Source: Streptomyces bacillaris (GTDB lineage Bacteria; Actinomycetota; Actinomycetes; Streptomycetales; Streptomycetaceae). Taken from it: DNA of 64,000 nucleotides. This document shows positions 33,240-42,544 of this stretch, piece by piece. Where the stretch lies: contig NZ_CP029378.1 in the NCBI RefSeq assembly GCF_003268675.1, forward strand, positions 4,340,001 to 4,404,000, read 5' to 3'. Below the pieces are notes generated by a model. It made no database searches, was not told where the DNA came from, and worked only from the letters and a program-made list of their open reading frames with translations. The number at the start of each line of letters is the position of its first letter. Position 1 is the first letter of the stretch. Made by a program: the position numbers and the translations under genes.

Positions 33240-35879
33240 TCAGCCTGTGGTGCAGGTGGCGGGGTGGGCGGCGGTGCAGGCGGCAGGTCGGGCGGCGGCG
33301 GGCTCCGGTTCTTCCGTACCAACCCGCTCGAAGACCTCGTCGTGGCCCGTCCCGGAGCCGGCCCCCTCGGTCAGCAGATATGCCTGCGCCTCACCGACGT
33401 GGAAGTACATGCCGTGCAGTTGGAGCGTTCCCTCGGCGAGCCGCCGCGCCACGGCCTCGTGCGCTCGCAGATGCTCCAACTGCTGGACCACATTGGTGAG
33501 ACAGAGCTGCTCGACCTCGTCGGCGGGCAGCCGACCGGAGATCCGTGCCCAGGGGTGACGGCGTGACGCCATCCGCTCCAGGCTCGGCAGACCGTGCCGC
33601 AGCCACCGCCACAGCGGGGTGCGCGGCGTGTCCGGACCGGTCTCCGGCTCGCCCCTGAGCAGCGCCTGCATGGCACCGCAGCCGGAGTGCCCGCAGACGG
33701 TGATGGACTCGACCCGCAGCACCTCCACCGCGTACTCGATCGCCGCGGCCACCGAGTCGTCGCCGCTGGTGGCGGGCGTGGTGGGGGTGGCCGGGGCGTC
33801 GCTTGGCGGGGTGCCGGTGGGCGGACTGTCGGTGGGCAGGGCGTGGGGCGGGGGAACGAGGTTGCCGACGTTGCGCACGGTGAAGAGGTCGCCGGGCCCG
33901 CTGGCGGTGATCATGCTGGTGACCAGGCGGGAGTCGGCGCAGGTGATGAAGAGCTGGGAGGGGCTCTGTCCTTCGGAGGCGAGCCGGGCCAGCTCGTCGC
34001 GGACCAGGGGCGCGGTGTTCCGCTGGAACGACGTCAGGCCGCTGCGCAGACGATGGGCGCTCTTGGGTCTTGCGGTGTCCGGGGCGGAGCCGGGCGTGGC
34101 GATGACCGCTTCGGTGAGGCTGCTGGTGCTGGTGCTGGTGGTGTTCGTGCCGTGGGTGGGTTCTGTGGGGCGGTCGTGGCAGTGGTGGTTGCGCCAGGGG
34201 GTCCAGGGGCGGCAGCAGGAGTGGGCCGCGGCGGCGGTCGGCGTGTCGGCGACGTCGCCGGGTCGGCCGGGAAGATCGACGCCACCGTCGGACCGACCGG
34301 CGAGGGCGATGCTGTCGCCGGACCGGCCGGTGAAGGCGACGCTGCCACCCTGGGCGATCCGGGCGCCGCGCCATGTCTGGATCGCCTCGTAGGCGGCATG
34401 GTCCATGAAGGACCCGTCCAGCTCGACGATCGCGTCGGCACCTGGTGGCACTTGTCCGAGGGCCCGGGTGAGCCGGGGGACGGACAGGAAGGTCAGCTGG
34501 CCGCGGGCGGTGACCACATGGCGTCCATCCTGCTCGCTCACGGTCATCTTCGTACGGCCCAGCCGCCGCAGCGAGACGACCACGGCAACCGCCACCCCGA
34601 GCGCGACCCCCGTCAGCGCGCCGAAGCCGATGACCCCGGCGACCGTGGCCGCGTAGACGGGGAACTCCCGGTGTCTATGGACGTTGCGGATGTGCGCGAA
34701 GCTCACCATCTGGACCCCGACCACCATCACCAGGGCGGCGAGCGCGGCCAGCGGGATCCACTCGAACACGGTGACCAGCAGGGCCGCCGCGAGAAGCACC
34801 CAGATTCCGTGCAGCACGGAGGAGGCGCGGCCGGTCGCCCCCGCCCGTACATTGGCCGAACCCCGCACCACACCCCCGGCCACCGGCAGCCCGCCCAGCA
34901 GCCCGCTGAGCGTGTTGGCGACACCCTGACCGCGCAACTCACGATCCAGGTGGGACCGTTGAGGCGGTGCGGCGGTGGCGGAGCCGATCGCGGGGGACGG
35001 CGGCTTCACCGGCTCCCCGGCCCGGTCGGCGGCCAGCCTGTCGACGGCCACCGCGGCGAGCAGCGATTCCAGGCCGGCCACCAGCATCACGGTGAACACC
35101 GCGGTGGCCAGGGCGAGAACGGGCCCGTGGGGCAGCTCCGGAAAGGCGTGCGACCGCCAGGACGGCAGGTCGACCCTGGCGAGTCCGGGCGCTGCCACCG
35201 CCGCCACCGCCGTCGCGATCACCACCGAGGCGAGGGCGGCCGGGATTCTCCGCGCCGTCCGTCCGGCCCGCCCCGGCAGCCGGGGCCAGAGCAGCACGAC
35301 GGCGACGGTCAGCGCCCCGATGAGCGGAGCCGCCCCGCCGATCACGGCCAACTGACCAGGCAGCGCGAGGGCGTTGGCGACGACGGAACTCTGCGGCGAT
35401 CCGCCCAGCATGATGTGGAGCTGGGCGAGCGCGATGGCCACGCCGATGCCGGCGAGCGTCCCGTGCACGATCGCCGGGCTGACGGCGAGCGCGTTGCGCG
35501 CGACTCTCAGGGTGCCCAGGAGGATCTGGAGGAGTCCGGCGCCGATGGTGATCGCGCAGGTGGTGCGCCAGCCGTAGATCTGGATCAGCTCGGCCGTGAC
35601 GACGGTCAGCCCGGCGGAAGGGCCGCTGACCTGGAGCGGGGCGCTGCCGAACAGCCCGGCCACGATGCCGCCGATGGCCGCGGCCACCAACCCGGCCTCC
35701 AGTGGGGCGCCCACGGCGAGGGAGAGGCCGAGCGCCATCGGGACGGCGATGAGGAAGACGGTGATCGAGGCGTACACGTCCGCGCCCGCGATGCGTGGAC
35801 GGAGACGGGGTGGTCGGCGGGGCGATGGGCGGGTGCGGCGGGACGCGCGGTCATGGCGAGTGGGGGTGCAGGCGGGCAT
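33240..35879 (-). CDS. SulP transporter fused to beta-carbonic anhydrase
   Basis: An 879-residue protein from the ATG at 35879, which has GGAGAGGGGGAG upstream (the open frame to 35981 adds no recognisable sequence). Residues 30-470 form a SulP transporter with about 10-12 helices (VFLIAVPMALGLSLAVGAPL, GIVAGLFGSAPLQVSGPSAG). A STAS-like segment follows at about 480-530 and a Ser/Thr-rich linker at about 560-620. The C-terminal domain is a beta-carbonic anhydrase with zinc ligands in FITCADSRLVTSM and VCGHSGCGAMQALL. The fusion suggests bicarbonate uptake joined to CO2 hydration. Similar fusions are known in bacteria. Confidence 0.9.
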   Translation of the reverse strand: MPACTPTRHDRASRRTRPSPRRPPRLRPRIAGADVYASITVFLIAVPMALGLSLAVGAPLEAGLVAAAIGGIVAGLFGSAPLQVSGPSAGLTVVTAELIQIYGWRTTCAITIGAGLLQILLGTLRVARNALAVSPAIVHGTLAGIGVAIALAQLHIMLGGSPQSSVVANALALPGQLAVIGGAAPLIGALTVAVVLLWPRLPGRAGRTARRIPAALASVVIATAVAAVAAPGLARVDLPSWRSHAFPELPHGPVLALATAVFTVMLVAGLESLLAAVAVDRLAADRAGEPVKPPSPAIGSATAAPPQRSHLDRELRGQGVANTLSGLLGGLPVAGGVVRGSANVRAGATGRASSVLHGIWVLLAAALLVTVFEWIPLAALAALVMVVGVQMVSFAHIRNVHRHREFPVYAATVAGVIGFGALTGVALGVAVAVVVSLRRLGRTKMTVSEQDGRHVVTARGQLTFLSVPRLTRALGQVPPGADAIVELDGSFMDHAAYEAIQTWRGARIAQGGSVAFTGRSGDSIALAGRSDGGVDLPGRPGDVADTPTAAAAHSCCRPWTPWRNHHCHDRPTEPTHGTNTTSTSTSSLTEAVIATPGSAPDTARPKSAHRLRSGLTSFQRNTAPLVRDELARLASEGQSPSQLFITCADSRLVTSMITASGPGDLFTVRNVGNLVPPPHALPTDSPPTGTPPSDAPATPTTPATSGDDSVAAAIEYAVEVLRVESITVCGHSGCGAMQALLRGEPETGPDTPRTPLWRWLRHGLPSLERMASRRHPWARISGRLPADEVEQLCLTNVVQQLEHLRAHEAVARRLAEGTLQLHGMYFHVGEAQAYLLTEGAGSGTGHDEVFERVGTEEPEPAAARPAACTAAHPATCTTG

Positions 35880-36123
35880 GCTCCCCCTCTCCTGGGGCAC
35901 GGCGCGTAACGGCGGATTTCTCAACTCTCGGTAAATGAATGGTAATGGAGAGTAAAGTTCAGCCGTTCGCATTTGCGGCATTTAGGTCATCACATCACTC
36001 GTTCAAGTGAATAGGCAGCTTTTCATTCGGCCTGTCGCCCTTCTCCCTGCCGGGGTGCGTGCGAGTTTGACCGCGCCGTGTCGGCACTCGACGCAAACAG
36101 AGCTGCAGGGAAGAGGTGGGCGG

Positions 36124-37458
36124 ATGATGGCCGCCACGAAGAGGATCGCCTTGGGCGTCATGACCACGGCGCTGGTCGCCGTACTCGCGGGCTGTTCCGG
36201 TGCCGGATCCGGCAGTTCCGCGTCCGGGGGTGCCGGTGCGGGAGCCGAGAAGGGGGCCCACGGCGCGAAGGAGAACGCTCCGGAGGCCGCCCCCAAAAGC
36301 GCCGTCAAGCTCATCGGCGACGGCTCCACCGCCTTCACCGGCGTCCAGCCGAACATGCCGGCCGTCCAGCGCCTGGCACCCGGTCAGAAGCCCCCGCAGT
36401 TCGTGGTGTTCTCCTGGGACGGCGCCGGAGAGGACAGCCAGAAGCTCTTCTCCCACTTCCGAAGCGTCGGCAAGAAGTACGACGCGAAAATGACGTACTT
36501 CCTCAGCGGTGTGTATCTGCTGCCTGAAGAGAAACGATCCCTCTACGCCCCGCCGCAGCACGCGGCGGGCCGGTCCGACATCGGCTTCAACGACACCGAG
36601 GGTATCCGCGACACCCTCGCCGAACTGCGCGCCGCCTGGAAGGACGGCAACGAGATCGGCACCCACTTCAACGGCCACTTCTGCGGCAAGGACGGCGGAG
36701 TGGGCACCTGGTCCGTCGAGGAGTGGAAGAGCGAGATCAGCCAGGCGAAAGCTTTCGTCAAGAACTGGAAGACCAACGCTCCCGAGCTCAAGAACGAGGC
36801 ACCGCTCCCCTTCGACTACGACCAGGAACTGGTCGGCGCCCGCACCCCCTGCCTCGAGGGCCAGAAGAACATGGTCGCCGCGGCCCGGACCATGGGCTTC
36901 CGCTACGACTCCAGCGGCGTCGGCAACCAGGTCTGGCCCAAGAAGAAGGACGGCGTCTGGGACATCCCGCTCCAGCTCGTCCCGATGCCCGGCCGTGCCT
37001 TCGAGACCCTCTCCATGGATTACAACTTCATGGTCAACCAGTCCGGTACGAAGACCCAGGGCGACCCCTCCCAGCACACGTACTGGGGCAACCAGATGCG
37101 CGACGGCCTCCTCCAGGCCTTCGACCGCTCGTACAACGGCAACCGGGCGCCGCTGATCATCGGCAACCACTTCGAGTCCTGGAACGGCGGCACCTACATG
37201 CGCGCCATCGAGGAGACCATCGCGAAGGTGTGTACGAAGAAGGACGTGCGCTGCGTGTCCTTCCGGCAACTCGCGGACTGGCTGGACGCGCAGGACCCGC
37301 AGGTGCTGGCCAAGCTCACCACGCTCGGCGTCGGCGAGGCGCCCAAGCAGGGATGGAAGACCTACCTGGGCGCCCAGGCCGCCGCTGCTCAGCAGGGCGA
37401 GAAGGAGAAGGCGGCCGGACCGGAGGCCGCGGAGCCGGCGCCCCGGAACGCGGGCTGA
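36124..37458 (+). CDS. lipoprotein with polysaccharide-deacetylase-like domain
   Basis: A 444-residue protein from ATG 36124 (ATG 36127 also possible) after GGAAGAGGTGGG. Lipoprotein signal: MMAATKRIALGVMTTALVAV followed by LAGC at the lipobox. A Gly/Ala/Glu linker leads into a NodB-like domain: FVVFSWDGAGEDSQKLFSHF (Asp), EIGTHFNGHFCGKDGG (His pair) and VGARTPCLEGQKNMVAAART (the arginine-bearing R-T-P motif). The C-terminus is an Ala/Glu/Pro tail. Probably anchored outside the cell and acting on a cell-wall or capsular glycan; substrate unknown. Confidence 0.85.
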   Translation: MMAATKRIALGVMTTALVAVLAGCSGAGSGSSASGGAGAGAEKGAHGAKENAPEAAPKSAVKLIGDGSTAFTGVQPNMPAVQRLAPGQKPPQFVVFSWDGAGEDSQKLFSHFRSVGKKYDAKMTYFLSGVYLLPEEKRSLYAPPQHAAGRSDIGFNDTEGIRDTLAELRAAWKDGNEIGTHFNGHFCGKDGGVGTWSVEEWKSEISQAKAFVKNWKTNAPELKNEAPLPFDYDQELVGARTPCLEGQKNMVAAARTMGFRYDSSGVGNQVWPKKKDGVWDIPLQLVPMPGRAFETLSMDYNFMVNQSGTKTQGDPSQHTYWGNQMRDGLLQAFDRSYNGNRAPLIIGNHFESWNGGTYMRAIEETIAKVCTKKDVRCVSFRQLADWLDAQDPQVLAKLTTLGVGEAPKQGWKTYLGAQAAAAQQGEKEKAAGPEAAEPAPRNAG

Positions 37459-37596
37459 CCGACTCCGTCCGACCCCGCCCCGCACCACCCCGCGCCGTAC
37501 CGGCCCGCGCCCTTCCCGGGCCGCGCCGGTATCGGTGCTGTGGCACCGGCACCGTGACGATGCCGGCGCCGGCGCGGTGATGCCGCCACGGTCGCC

Positions 37597-37631
37597 CCCG
37601 TCACCCCGGCCGACAGGCGCCGGGTGACGGG
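37597..37631. terminator. terminator between convergent genes
   Basis: CCCGTCACCCCGGC (37597-37610) pairs with GCCGGGTGACGGG (37619-37631) apart from one bulged C, 8-base loop. Confidence 0.7.
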
Positions 37632-37697
37632 AGGGGCGGGTGGTGCAGATACGTTGACGCGTCGGCCGGGGTGTTGGGCCGGGCGGTCGACGTTCCG

Positions 37698-38693
37698 TCA
37701 GACGGCTGCGGGGACGGACGCCTCCGCGCGCGGTTCACCGAGGACGAAGGAGGGGTCGACCTGGGCGGCCAGGTCGGCGCCCGTCTTCTCGTTGCCCCAG
37801 CTCTCCGCGTTCTTCAGGTGGAAGTGCACCATCTGCCGGGTGTAGCGCTCCCAGTCGCGCAGCTCGTACGAGTCCTCGGCGGCGTCCTGGAGGGCCTGGA
37901 GGGCCATCCGGTTGTCCGCCTCCAGCAGCTCGAACCGCGACGGCCGCCCCTTCTCCATGGACCGTACCCAGTCGGAGTGCCCCACCCCGATCAGCAGGTC
38001 GTCACCGACCTCCGCGCGCAGGAAGTCCAGGTCGTCCTGGCCCTGCACCTTGTTGCCGACGACCTTCAGCGCGACGCCGAAGTCCCGCGCGTACTCCTTG
38101 TACTGGCGGTACACCGACACCCCCTTCCGGGTCGGCTCCGCGACCAGGAACGTCATATCGAAGCGCGTGAACATTCCCGAGGCGAACGAGTCCGACCCCG
38201 CCGTCATGTCCACCACGACGTACTCGTCCGGACCGTCGACCAGGTGGTTGAGGCAGAGTTCGACCGCCCCGACCTTGGAGTGGTAGCAGGCCACCCCGAG
38301 GTCGGACTCCGTGAACGGGCCGGTGGCCATCAGCCGGATCTCCCCGTCGTCGAGCCGGACCGTACGCGCGCAGGCGTCGAAGATCGGGTTGTCCTCGCGG
38401 ACCCGCAGCAGCCGGGAGCCCTCGCCGGGGGGAGTCGTCTTGATCATCGTCTCGGCTGAGGCGATACGGGGGTTGGTGCCGCGCAGATGGTCCTTGATGA
38501 GGGGGAGGTGCGCCCCCATGGCGGGCAGCGCGGCGGCCTCCGTCTCGTCGAGACCGAGGGCGGCCCCCAGGTGCTGGTTGATATCGGCGTCGACGGCGAT
38601 GACGTGGGCTTCGTTGGCGGCGAGGTGGCGGATGAAGAGCGAGGACAGCGTGGTCTTTCCGCTGCCGCCCTTCCCGACGAAAGCGATCTTCAT
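37698..38693 (-). CDS. CooC/MinD-like P-loop ATPase
   Basis: A 331-residue protein from the ATG at 38693 (AGGTGA six bases upstream); GTG 38699 would add two residues. Deviant Walker A: KIAFVGKGGSGKTTLSSLFI, then HVIAVDADINQHLGAALGLD and a Walker B-like DEYVVVDMTAGSDSFASGMF. Similar to CooC, which helps insert nickel into CO dehydrogenase, but no such enzyme is nearby, so the partner is unknown. No membrane segment. It is divergent from the Fic-like gene, about 100 bases away. Confidence 0.85.
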   Translation of the reverse strand: MKIAFVGKGGSGKTTLSSLFIRHLAANEAHVIAVDADINQHLGAALGLDETEAAALPAMGAHLPLIKDHLRGTNPRIASAETMIKTTPPGEGSRLLRVREDNPIFDACARTVRLDDGEIRLMATGPFTESDLGVACYHSKVGAVELCLNHLVDGPDEYVVVDMTAGSDSFASGMFTRFDMTFLVAEPTRKGVSVYRQYKEYARDFGVALKVVGNKVQGQDDLDFLRAEVGDDLLIGVGHSDWVRSMEKGRPSRFELLEADNRMALQALQDAAEDSYELRDWERYTRQMVHFHLKNAESWGNEKTGADLAAQVDPSFVLGEPRAEASVPAAV

Positions 38694-38795
38694 GTTCACC
38701 TAGGGTAGTGGGTCGATCGCGGTGCGCTGTCGATGTTCGTGAAGATGGCCACTTGGGCGCGGTCCGCGCGTAGGGGGCGCGTAGCCTCGCTTCTT

Positions 38796-39620
38796 ATGAG
38801 TACGACTCCCTCGGATCCGCTCGCCACGCTCGGTTCTCTGCCCGGAGTGCCTGATGCCGTGGACTCCGTACGCAAGGCCGTCGACCGGGTCTACGGTCAC
38901 CGCGTCATGCGCCGCCGCAGCAACGAGGTCACCGCCGAGGCCGCGCTGCGGGGCTCCCGGGGGTCGGCCGCGCTCGCCGGTGCCGACTGGAACCTGGAGG
39001 AGGTGCGCCGGCGCACCGACTTCAGCGGCGAGGCCGAGGCGCGTACGGTCGGCGCCGCGCTGAGGCTCACCGCCGAGGCCGGGCAACTCCTCTCCATCTG
39101 GAGGCAGTCGCCGCTGCGGGTGCTGGCGCGGCTGCACCTGGTGGCGGCCGGTGGCGCCGCGCCCGACGACGCCGTCGGCCGTCCGCGGCTGGCCGGCGAG
39201 ACCGTGGACGAGCCGCTGATCGACGGACCGCTCCCCAGTGCCGACGAGGTGGCCGGGCGGCTCGAAGGGCTCTCCCGGCTCATCATCGCGGGCACCGCCG
39301 CCCCCGCTCTGGTGACGGCCGCGGTGGTGCACGGCGAGCTGCTGGCGCTGCGCCCGTTCGGCTCGCACAACGGCCTGGTGGCGCGGACGGCCGAGCGCAT
39401 CGTGCTGATCGGCAGCGGACTGGACCCGAAGTCCATCTGCCCGGCCGAGGTGGGTCACGCGGAACAAGGGCGCGCGGCGTACGTCGCGGCGTTCGAGGGG
39501 TACACGGCCGGGACCCCGGAGGGCCTGGCGGCGTGGATCGCGCACTGCGGGCGCTCGGTCGAGCTGGGCGTGCGCGAGTCGACGGCGGTCTGCGAGGCCC
39601 TGCAGCGCGGCGCCGCGTAG
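38796..39620 (+). CDS. Fic/DOC-like protein with degenerate active-site motif
   Basis: A 274-residue protein from the ATG at 38796. The C-terminal half resembles a Fic fold: a helix ending AAVVHGELLALRPFGSHNGL, then VARTAERIVLIGSGL. The canonical HPFxx(G)NGR motif reads RPFGSHNGLVAR, with Arg for the catalytic His and Leu for the first Arg, so AMP-transfer is unlikely. The N-terminal part is helical (SRGSAALAGADWNLEEVRRR). Often annotated as an oxidoreductase in streptomycetes, without support from this sequence. Confidence 0.7.
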   Translation: MSTTPSDPLATLGSLPGVPDAVDSVRKAVDRVYGHRVMRRRSNEVTAEAALRGSRGSAALAGADWNLEEVRRRTDFSGEAEARTVGAALRLTAEAGQLLSIWRQSPLRVLARLHLVAAGGAAPDDAVGRPRLAGETVDEPLIDGPLPSADEVAGRLEGLSRLIIAGTAAPALVTAAVVHGELLALRPFGSHNGLVARTAERIVLIGSGLDPKSICPAEVGHAEQGRAAYVAAFEGYTAGTPEGLAAWIAHCGRSVELGVRESTAVCEALQRGAA

Positions 39621-39666
39621 GCGACGCCCGGGTGGGCGGCGGGCTGTGCGAGGCCGGGAAAGGGTT

Positions 39667-39695
39667 GCGGCGGTACCGAAATGCGGTACCGCCGC
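39667..39695 (+). terminator. terminator after Fic-like gene
   Basis: GCGGCGGTACCG (39667-39678) pairs perfectly with CGGTACCGCCGC (39684-39695), loop AAATG, about 46 bases after the stop. Confidence 0.75.
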
Positions 39696-40051
39696 TGGCA
39701 CGTCCGCCCAGTTACCAAGCGTCCTCGTAAATTGCCCATCAGGTCGGGTACTTTGCCCGTCACCTGGTGCGGCTGGCCCGTAATCGACGGGTCGACGTCG
39801 CGTGGGTGCTCGGCTTTCGTGCTCGGTCCGTGGGGCCGTCACTGCGTAACAGGTCATCCTCGCGGATGTCCTTGGTCTCGCGGGCCGTTGACTCCTTTGT
39901 ACTCCAGGACCGGGGGAAGGGAAAGCCCTGGCCGGACTTCTTTACTTTTAGGTTCAATCAAGGGCGAATCGGGCATCGCTGTCTGATGGTGCTGGTCGGT
40001 GGCGAGACTTCTCCGTCGTGGGCTTGGTCGTGAGCTTTGTCGTGGGCCGGT
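39696..40051. other. intergenic between Fic-like and HAD-IB genes
   Basis: About 356 bases between convergent genes, with a comparatively AT-rich patch near 39890-39965. No frame, RNA gene or further hairpin could be supported. Confidence 0.4.
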
Positions 40052-40900
40052 TCAGCCGGGGAGTGCCGCGCCGCCTGCGGTGCGTCGACGGCTGGCGTAC
40101 CAGACGAGACCCGCCGTGACGGCTGCGGCCCCGACCGCGGCGGCGGCCACGAGCGCCGGTCGCGGAGGCATCGAGAAGGCGGGCAGCCGCTGCTTCAGCC
40201 GGACCGGGCGGTTGAAGACGAGAATCGGCCACTCGCGAAGGGTCGCTTCGCGGCGCAGCGCGCGGTCGGGGTTGACCGCGTGGGGGTGGCCGACCGCTTC
40301 CAGCATCGGTACGTCGGTCGCCGAGTCGCTGTAGGCGTAGCAGCGCGAAAGGTCGTACCCCTCCGACACCGCGAGCGCCCGCACCGCCTCGGCCTTGGTC
40401 GGTCCGTAGGCGTAGTACTCGATCTCTCCCGTGAAGCAGCCGTCGTCACCGACGACCATGCGCGTGGCGACGACACGGTCGGCGCCCAGCAGTTCGCCGA
40501 TCGGTTCGACGACCTCCGCGCCGGAGGTCGAGACGATGACCACGTCACGGCCGGCCGTGTGATGCTCCTCGATGAGGGTGGCCGCCTCGTCGTAGATGAT
40601 CGGGTCGATCAGGTCGTGCAGGGTCTCGGCGACGATCTCCTTGACCTGCTGGACGTTCCATCCCTTGCAGAGGGCGGAGAGGTAGGCACGCATCTTCTCC
40701 ATCTGCTCGTGATCGGCGCCCCCGGCCAGGAAGACGAACTGTGTGTACGCGGTGCGCAGTACGGCGCGGCGGTTGATCAGTCCGCCTTGGTAGAAGGACT
40801 TGCTGAAGGTCAGCGTCGAAGACTTCGCAATGACCGTCTTGTCCAGGTCAAAGAAGGCTGCTGTGCGCGGCGAGAAGCAGTTTTCCACAACGCTGAGCAT
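40052..40900 (-). CDS. HAD-IB family phosphatase with C-terminal membrane helix
   Basis: A 282-residue protein. HAD motif I: AAFFDLDKTVIAKSSTLTFS; motif II: VVIVSTSGAEVVEPIGELLG; motif III Lys in YAYGPTKAEAVRAL; motif IV: CYAYSDSATDVPMLEAVGHP. The IB subfamily includes SerB-like phosphatases and acyl-phosphate hydrolases. A C-terminal hydrophobic stretch (ALVAAAAVGAAAVTAGLVWY) probably anchors it in the membrane. It is divergent from the Tad cluster, from which it is separated by about 500 bases. Confidence 0.88.
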   Translation of the reverse strand: MLSVVENCFSPRTAAFFDLDKTVIAKSSTLTFSKSFYQGGLINRRAVLRTAYTQFVFLAGGADHEQMEKMRAYLSALCKGWNVQQVKEIVAETLHDLIDPIIYDEAATLIEEHHTAGRDVVIVSTSGAEVVEPIGELLGADRVVATRMVVGDDGCFTGEIEYYAYGPTKAEAVRALAVSEGYDLSRCYAYSDSATDVPMLEAVGHPHAVNPDRALRREATLREWPILVFNRPVRLKQRLPAFSMPPRPALVAAAAVGAAAVTAGLVWYASRRRTAGGAALPG

Positions 40901-41401
40901 AGGGGCCCGCCATTCGGCGTAAAATCCGGCGCGTGGGTTTGCCTGAGAAGGCCCTCGGGTACACCATGGAAGTCACGGATCGTTCGCGACCGTGCTAACC
41001 CCGGTCCGGCTCCTCCCCCCCGAGTCGGCCGTGGGGACGACCCCCGCTCTCCCCCCCGGCGGGGGTCGTCGCATGTCCGGATGCGTTTCCGATCCCCGGG
41101 CCCAGCGTTTCCCTCCCTTCCGGGCCTCATGGGCCCGCTCGTGCGAGGCGTCGACACCGGCTCCGTCTCGTCACAGTGTGTAGCAGCGGGGCTGCGCTCC
41201 GGAAGTCGCTGGTTCGGGTGACGGAGATATTCACAACGTCGAAGTTGTCCACAGTTTTGGAGCAAGATCCACATCTTTTTCCGGGGTGCTGCACGTTGAT
41301 TCCTCCCGCGAAGTCCGCGGGTACCGGAATCGCGCATCTCGGAAACGCTCCGAGATCGCCGCGAACCGCACTGGACGGGCAGTGAGAAGGGGGCGGAGAT
41401 C
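40901..41401. other. regulatory region upstream of the Tad cluster
   Basis: About 501 bases. It contains a 12-bp hairpin at 41036-41070 (GACGACCCCCGC with GCGGGGGTCGTC) and, near the Tad side, an exact Streptomyces-type DnaA box TTGTCCACA (41245-41253) inside ACAACGTCGAAGTTGT. No coding frame is convincing. Confidence 0.5.
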
Positions 41402-42544
41402 GTGGCTGGATCCCTTACGCGAGAAGGGCTGACGGTCGCCGGAGGGCGACGCGGCGGGCCGCTGATCGTGACGGAGGACGTGGAGTTGCTCGACGACCTG
41501 CTGCGGCTCTGCGCGGCCGCCGGGGCGGAGCCGGAGGTCCATCACGGGCCGCCCGCGCAGCCCGGGCGGCGTGGCGGCTGGGAGCAGGCCCCGATGGTCC
41601 TGGTGGGCGACGACGCTGCCGCACGGTGTCGCGGCGCCGCCCGCAGAAGGGGGGTGATGCTCGTCGGGCGGGACCAGGACGACCCGGACGTCTGGCGGCG
41701 GGCGGTCGAGATCGGGGCCGAATATGTGCTGCGGCTGCCGGAAGCGGAGGGGTGGCTCGTCGATCAGATCGCCAATGCGGCCGAGGGCGTCGGCCGGCCG
41801 GCGCTCACCGTCGGGGTGATCGGCGGACGGGGCGGCTCCGGCGCATCGACGCTGGCCTGCGCCCTCGCCGTCAGCGCCGCGAGGGCCGGACGGCGGACGA
41901 TGCTGATCGACGCGGACCCGCTGGGCGGCGGCATCGACGTCCTGCTCGGCGGGGAACGGGCCGAGGGCATGAGGTGGCCGGATTTCGCCCACTCGAAGGG
42001 GCGCCTCGGCGGCGGGGCCCTGGAGGACTCCCTGCCCGCCCTCCACGGGCTGCGGGTACTGAGCTGGGGCCGCGACGAGGAGACGGCCATCGCGCCCCAG
42101 GCCGTCCAGGCGGTCCTGGCCGCCGCGCGCAGGCTCGGCGGAGTGGTGGTCGTGGATCTGCCGCGCCGGGTGGACGAGGGGGTCGCGGAAGCCTTGGCCC
42201 AGCTCGACCTGGGCCTGCTCGTCGTACCGGGCGAGCTGAGGGCGGTCGCGGCGGCGAAACGTGTGGCGTCCACGGTTCGCATGGTGCTGGACGACGTGCG
42301 GGTGGTGGCCCGGGGACCGTATGCGGCCGGTCTCGACGAGCGCTGGGTCGCCCAGGCCCTCGGCCTGCCACTCGTCGGTGAACTGCCCCTGGAACCCGGC
42401 CTCCTGGCCGCCCAGGACGGCGGGACACCGCCCGGAGGCAGCGCCCGGGGTCCGCTGGCCCGCTTCTGCGCGGCGTTCTGGGAGCAGGCAGCGGCAGCGG
42501 GCGAGCCCGACTCCGCCGCCCCGGCCGGGGGAGGGGCGCCATGA
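41402..42544 (+). CDS. Ssd/TadZ-like (CpaE-like) ATPase
   Basis: A 380-residue protein from a GTG at 41402. An N-terminal receiver-like region (1-120: PLIVTEDVELLDDLLRLCAA) precedes a MinD-type ATPase with a deviant Walker A, GVIGGRGGSGASTLACALAV (no Lys in the usual position), LIDADPLGGGIDVLLGGE and VVVDLPRRVDEGVAEALAQL. Actinobacterial members are called septum-site-determining protein Ssd; in Tad systems the same family (TadZ/CpaE) places the secretion complex. It begins the cluster and its stop overlaps tadA (ATGA). Confidence 0.87.
   Translation: MAGSLTREGLTVAGGRRGGPLIVTEDVELLDDLLRLCAAAGAEPEVHHGPPAQPGRRGGWEQAPMVLVGDDAAARCRGAARRRGVMLVGRDQDDPDVWRRAVEIGAEYVLRLPEAEGWLVDQIANAAEGVGRPALTVGVIGGRGGSGASTLACALAVSAARAGRRTMLIDADPLGGGIDVLLGGERAEGMRWPDFAHSKGRLGGGALEDSLPALHGLRVLSWGRDEETAIAPQAVQAVLAAARRLGGVVVVDLPRRVDEGVAEALAQLDLGLLVVPGELRAVAAAKRVASTVRMVLDDVRVVARGPYAAGLDERWVAQALGLPLVGELPLEPGLLAAQDGGTPPGGSARGPLARFCAAFWEQAAAAGEPDSAAPAGGGAP

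Noticed and set aside
39767-40033. 88-residue frame in the Fic/HAD gap
   Set aside because: Mixed composition without a ribosome binding site or homology; likely chance.
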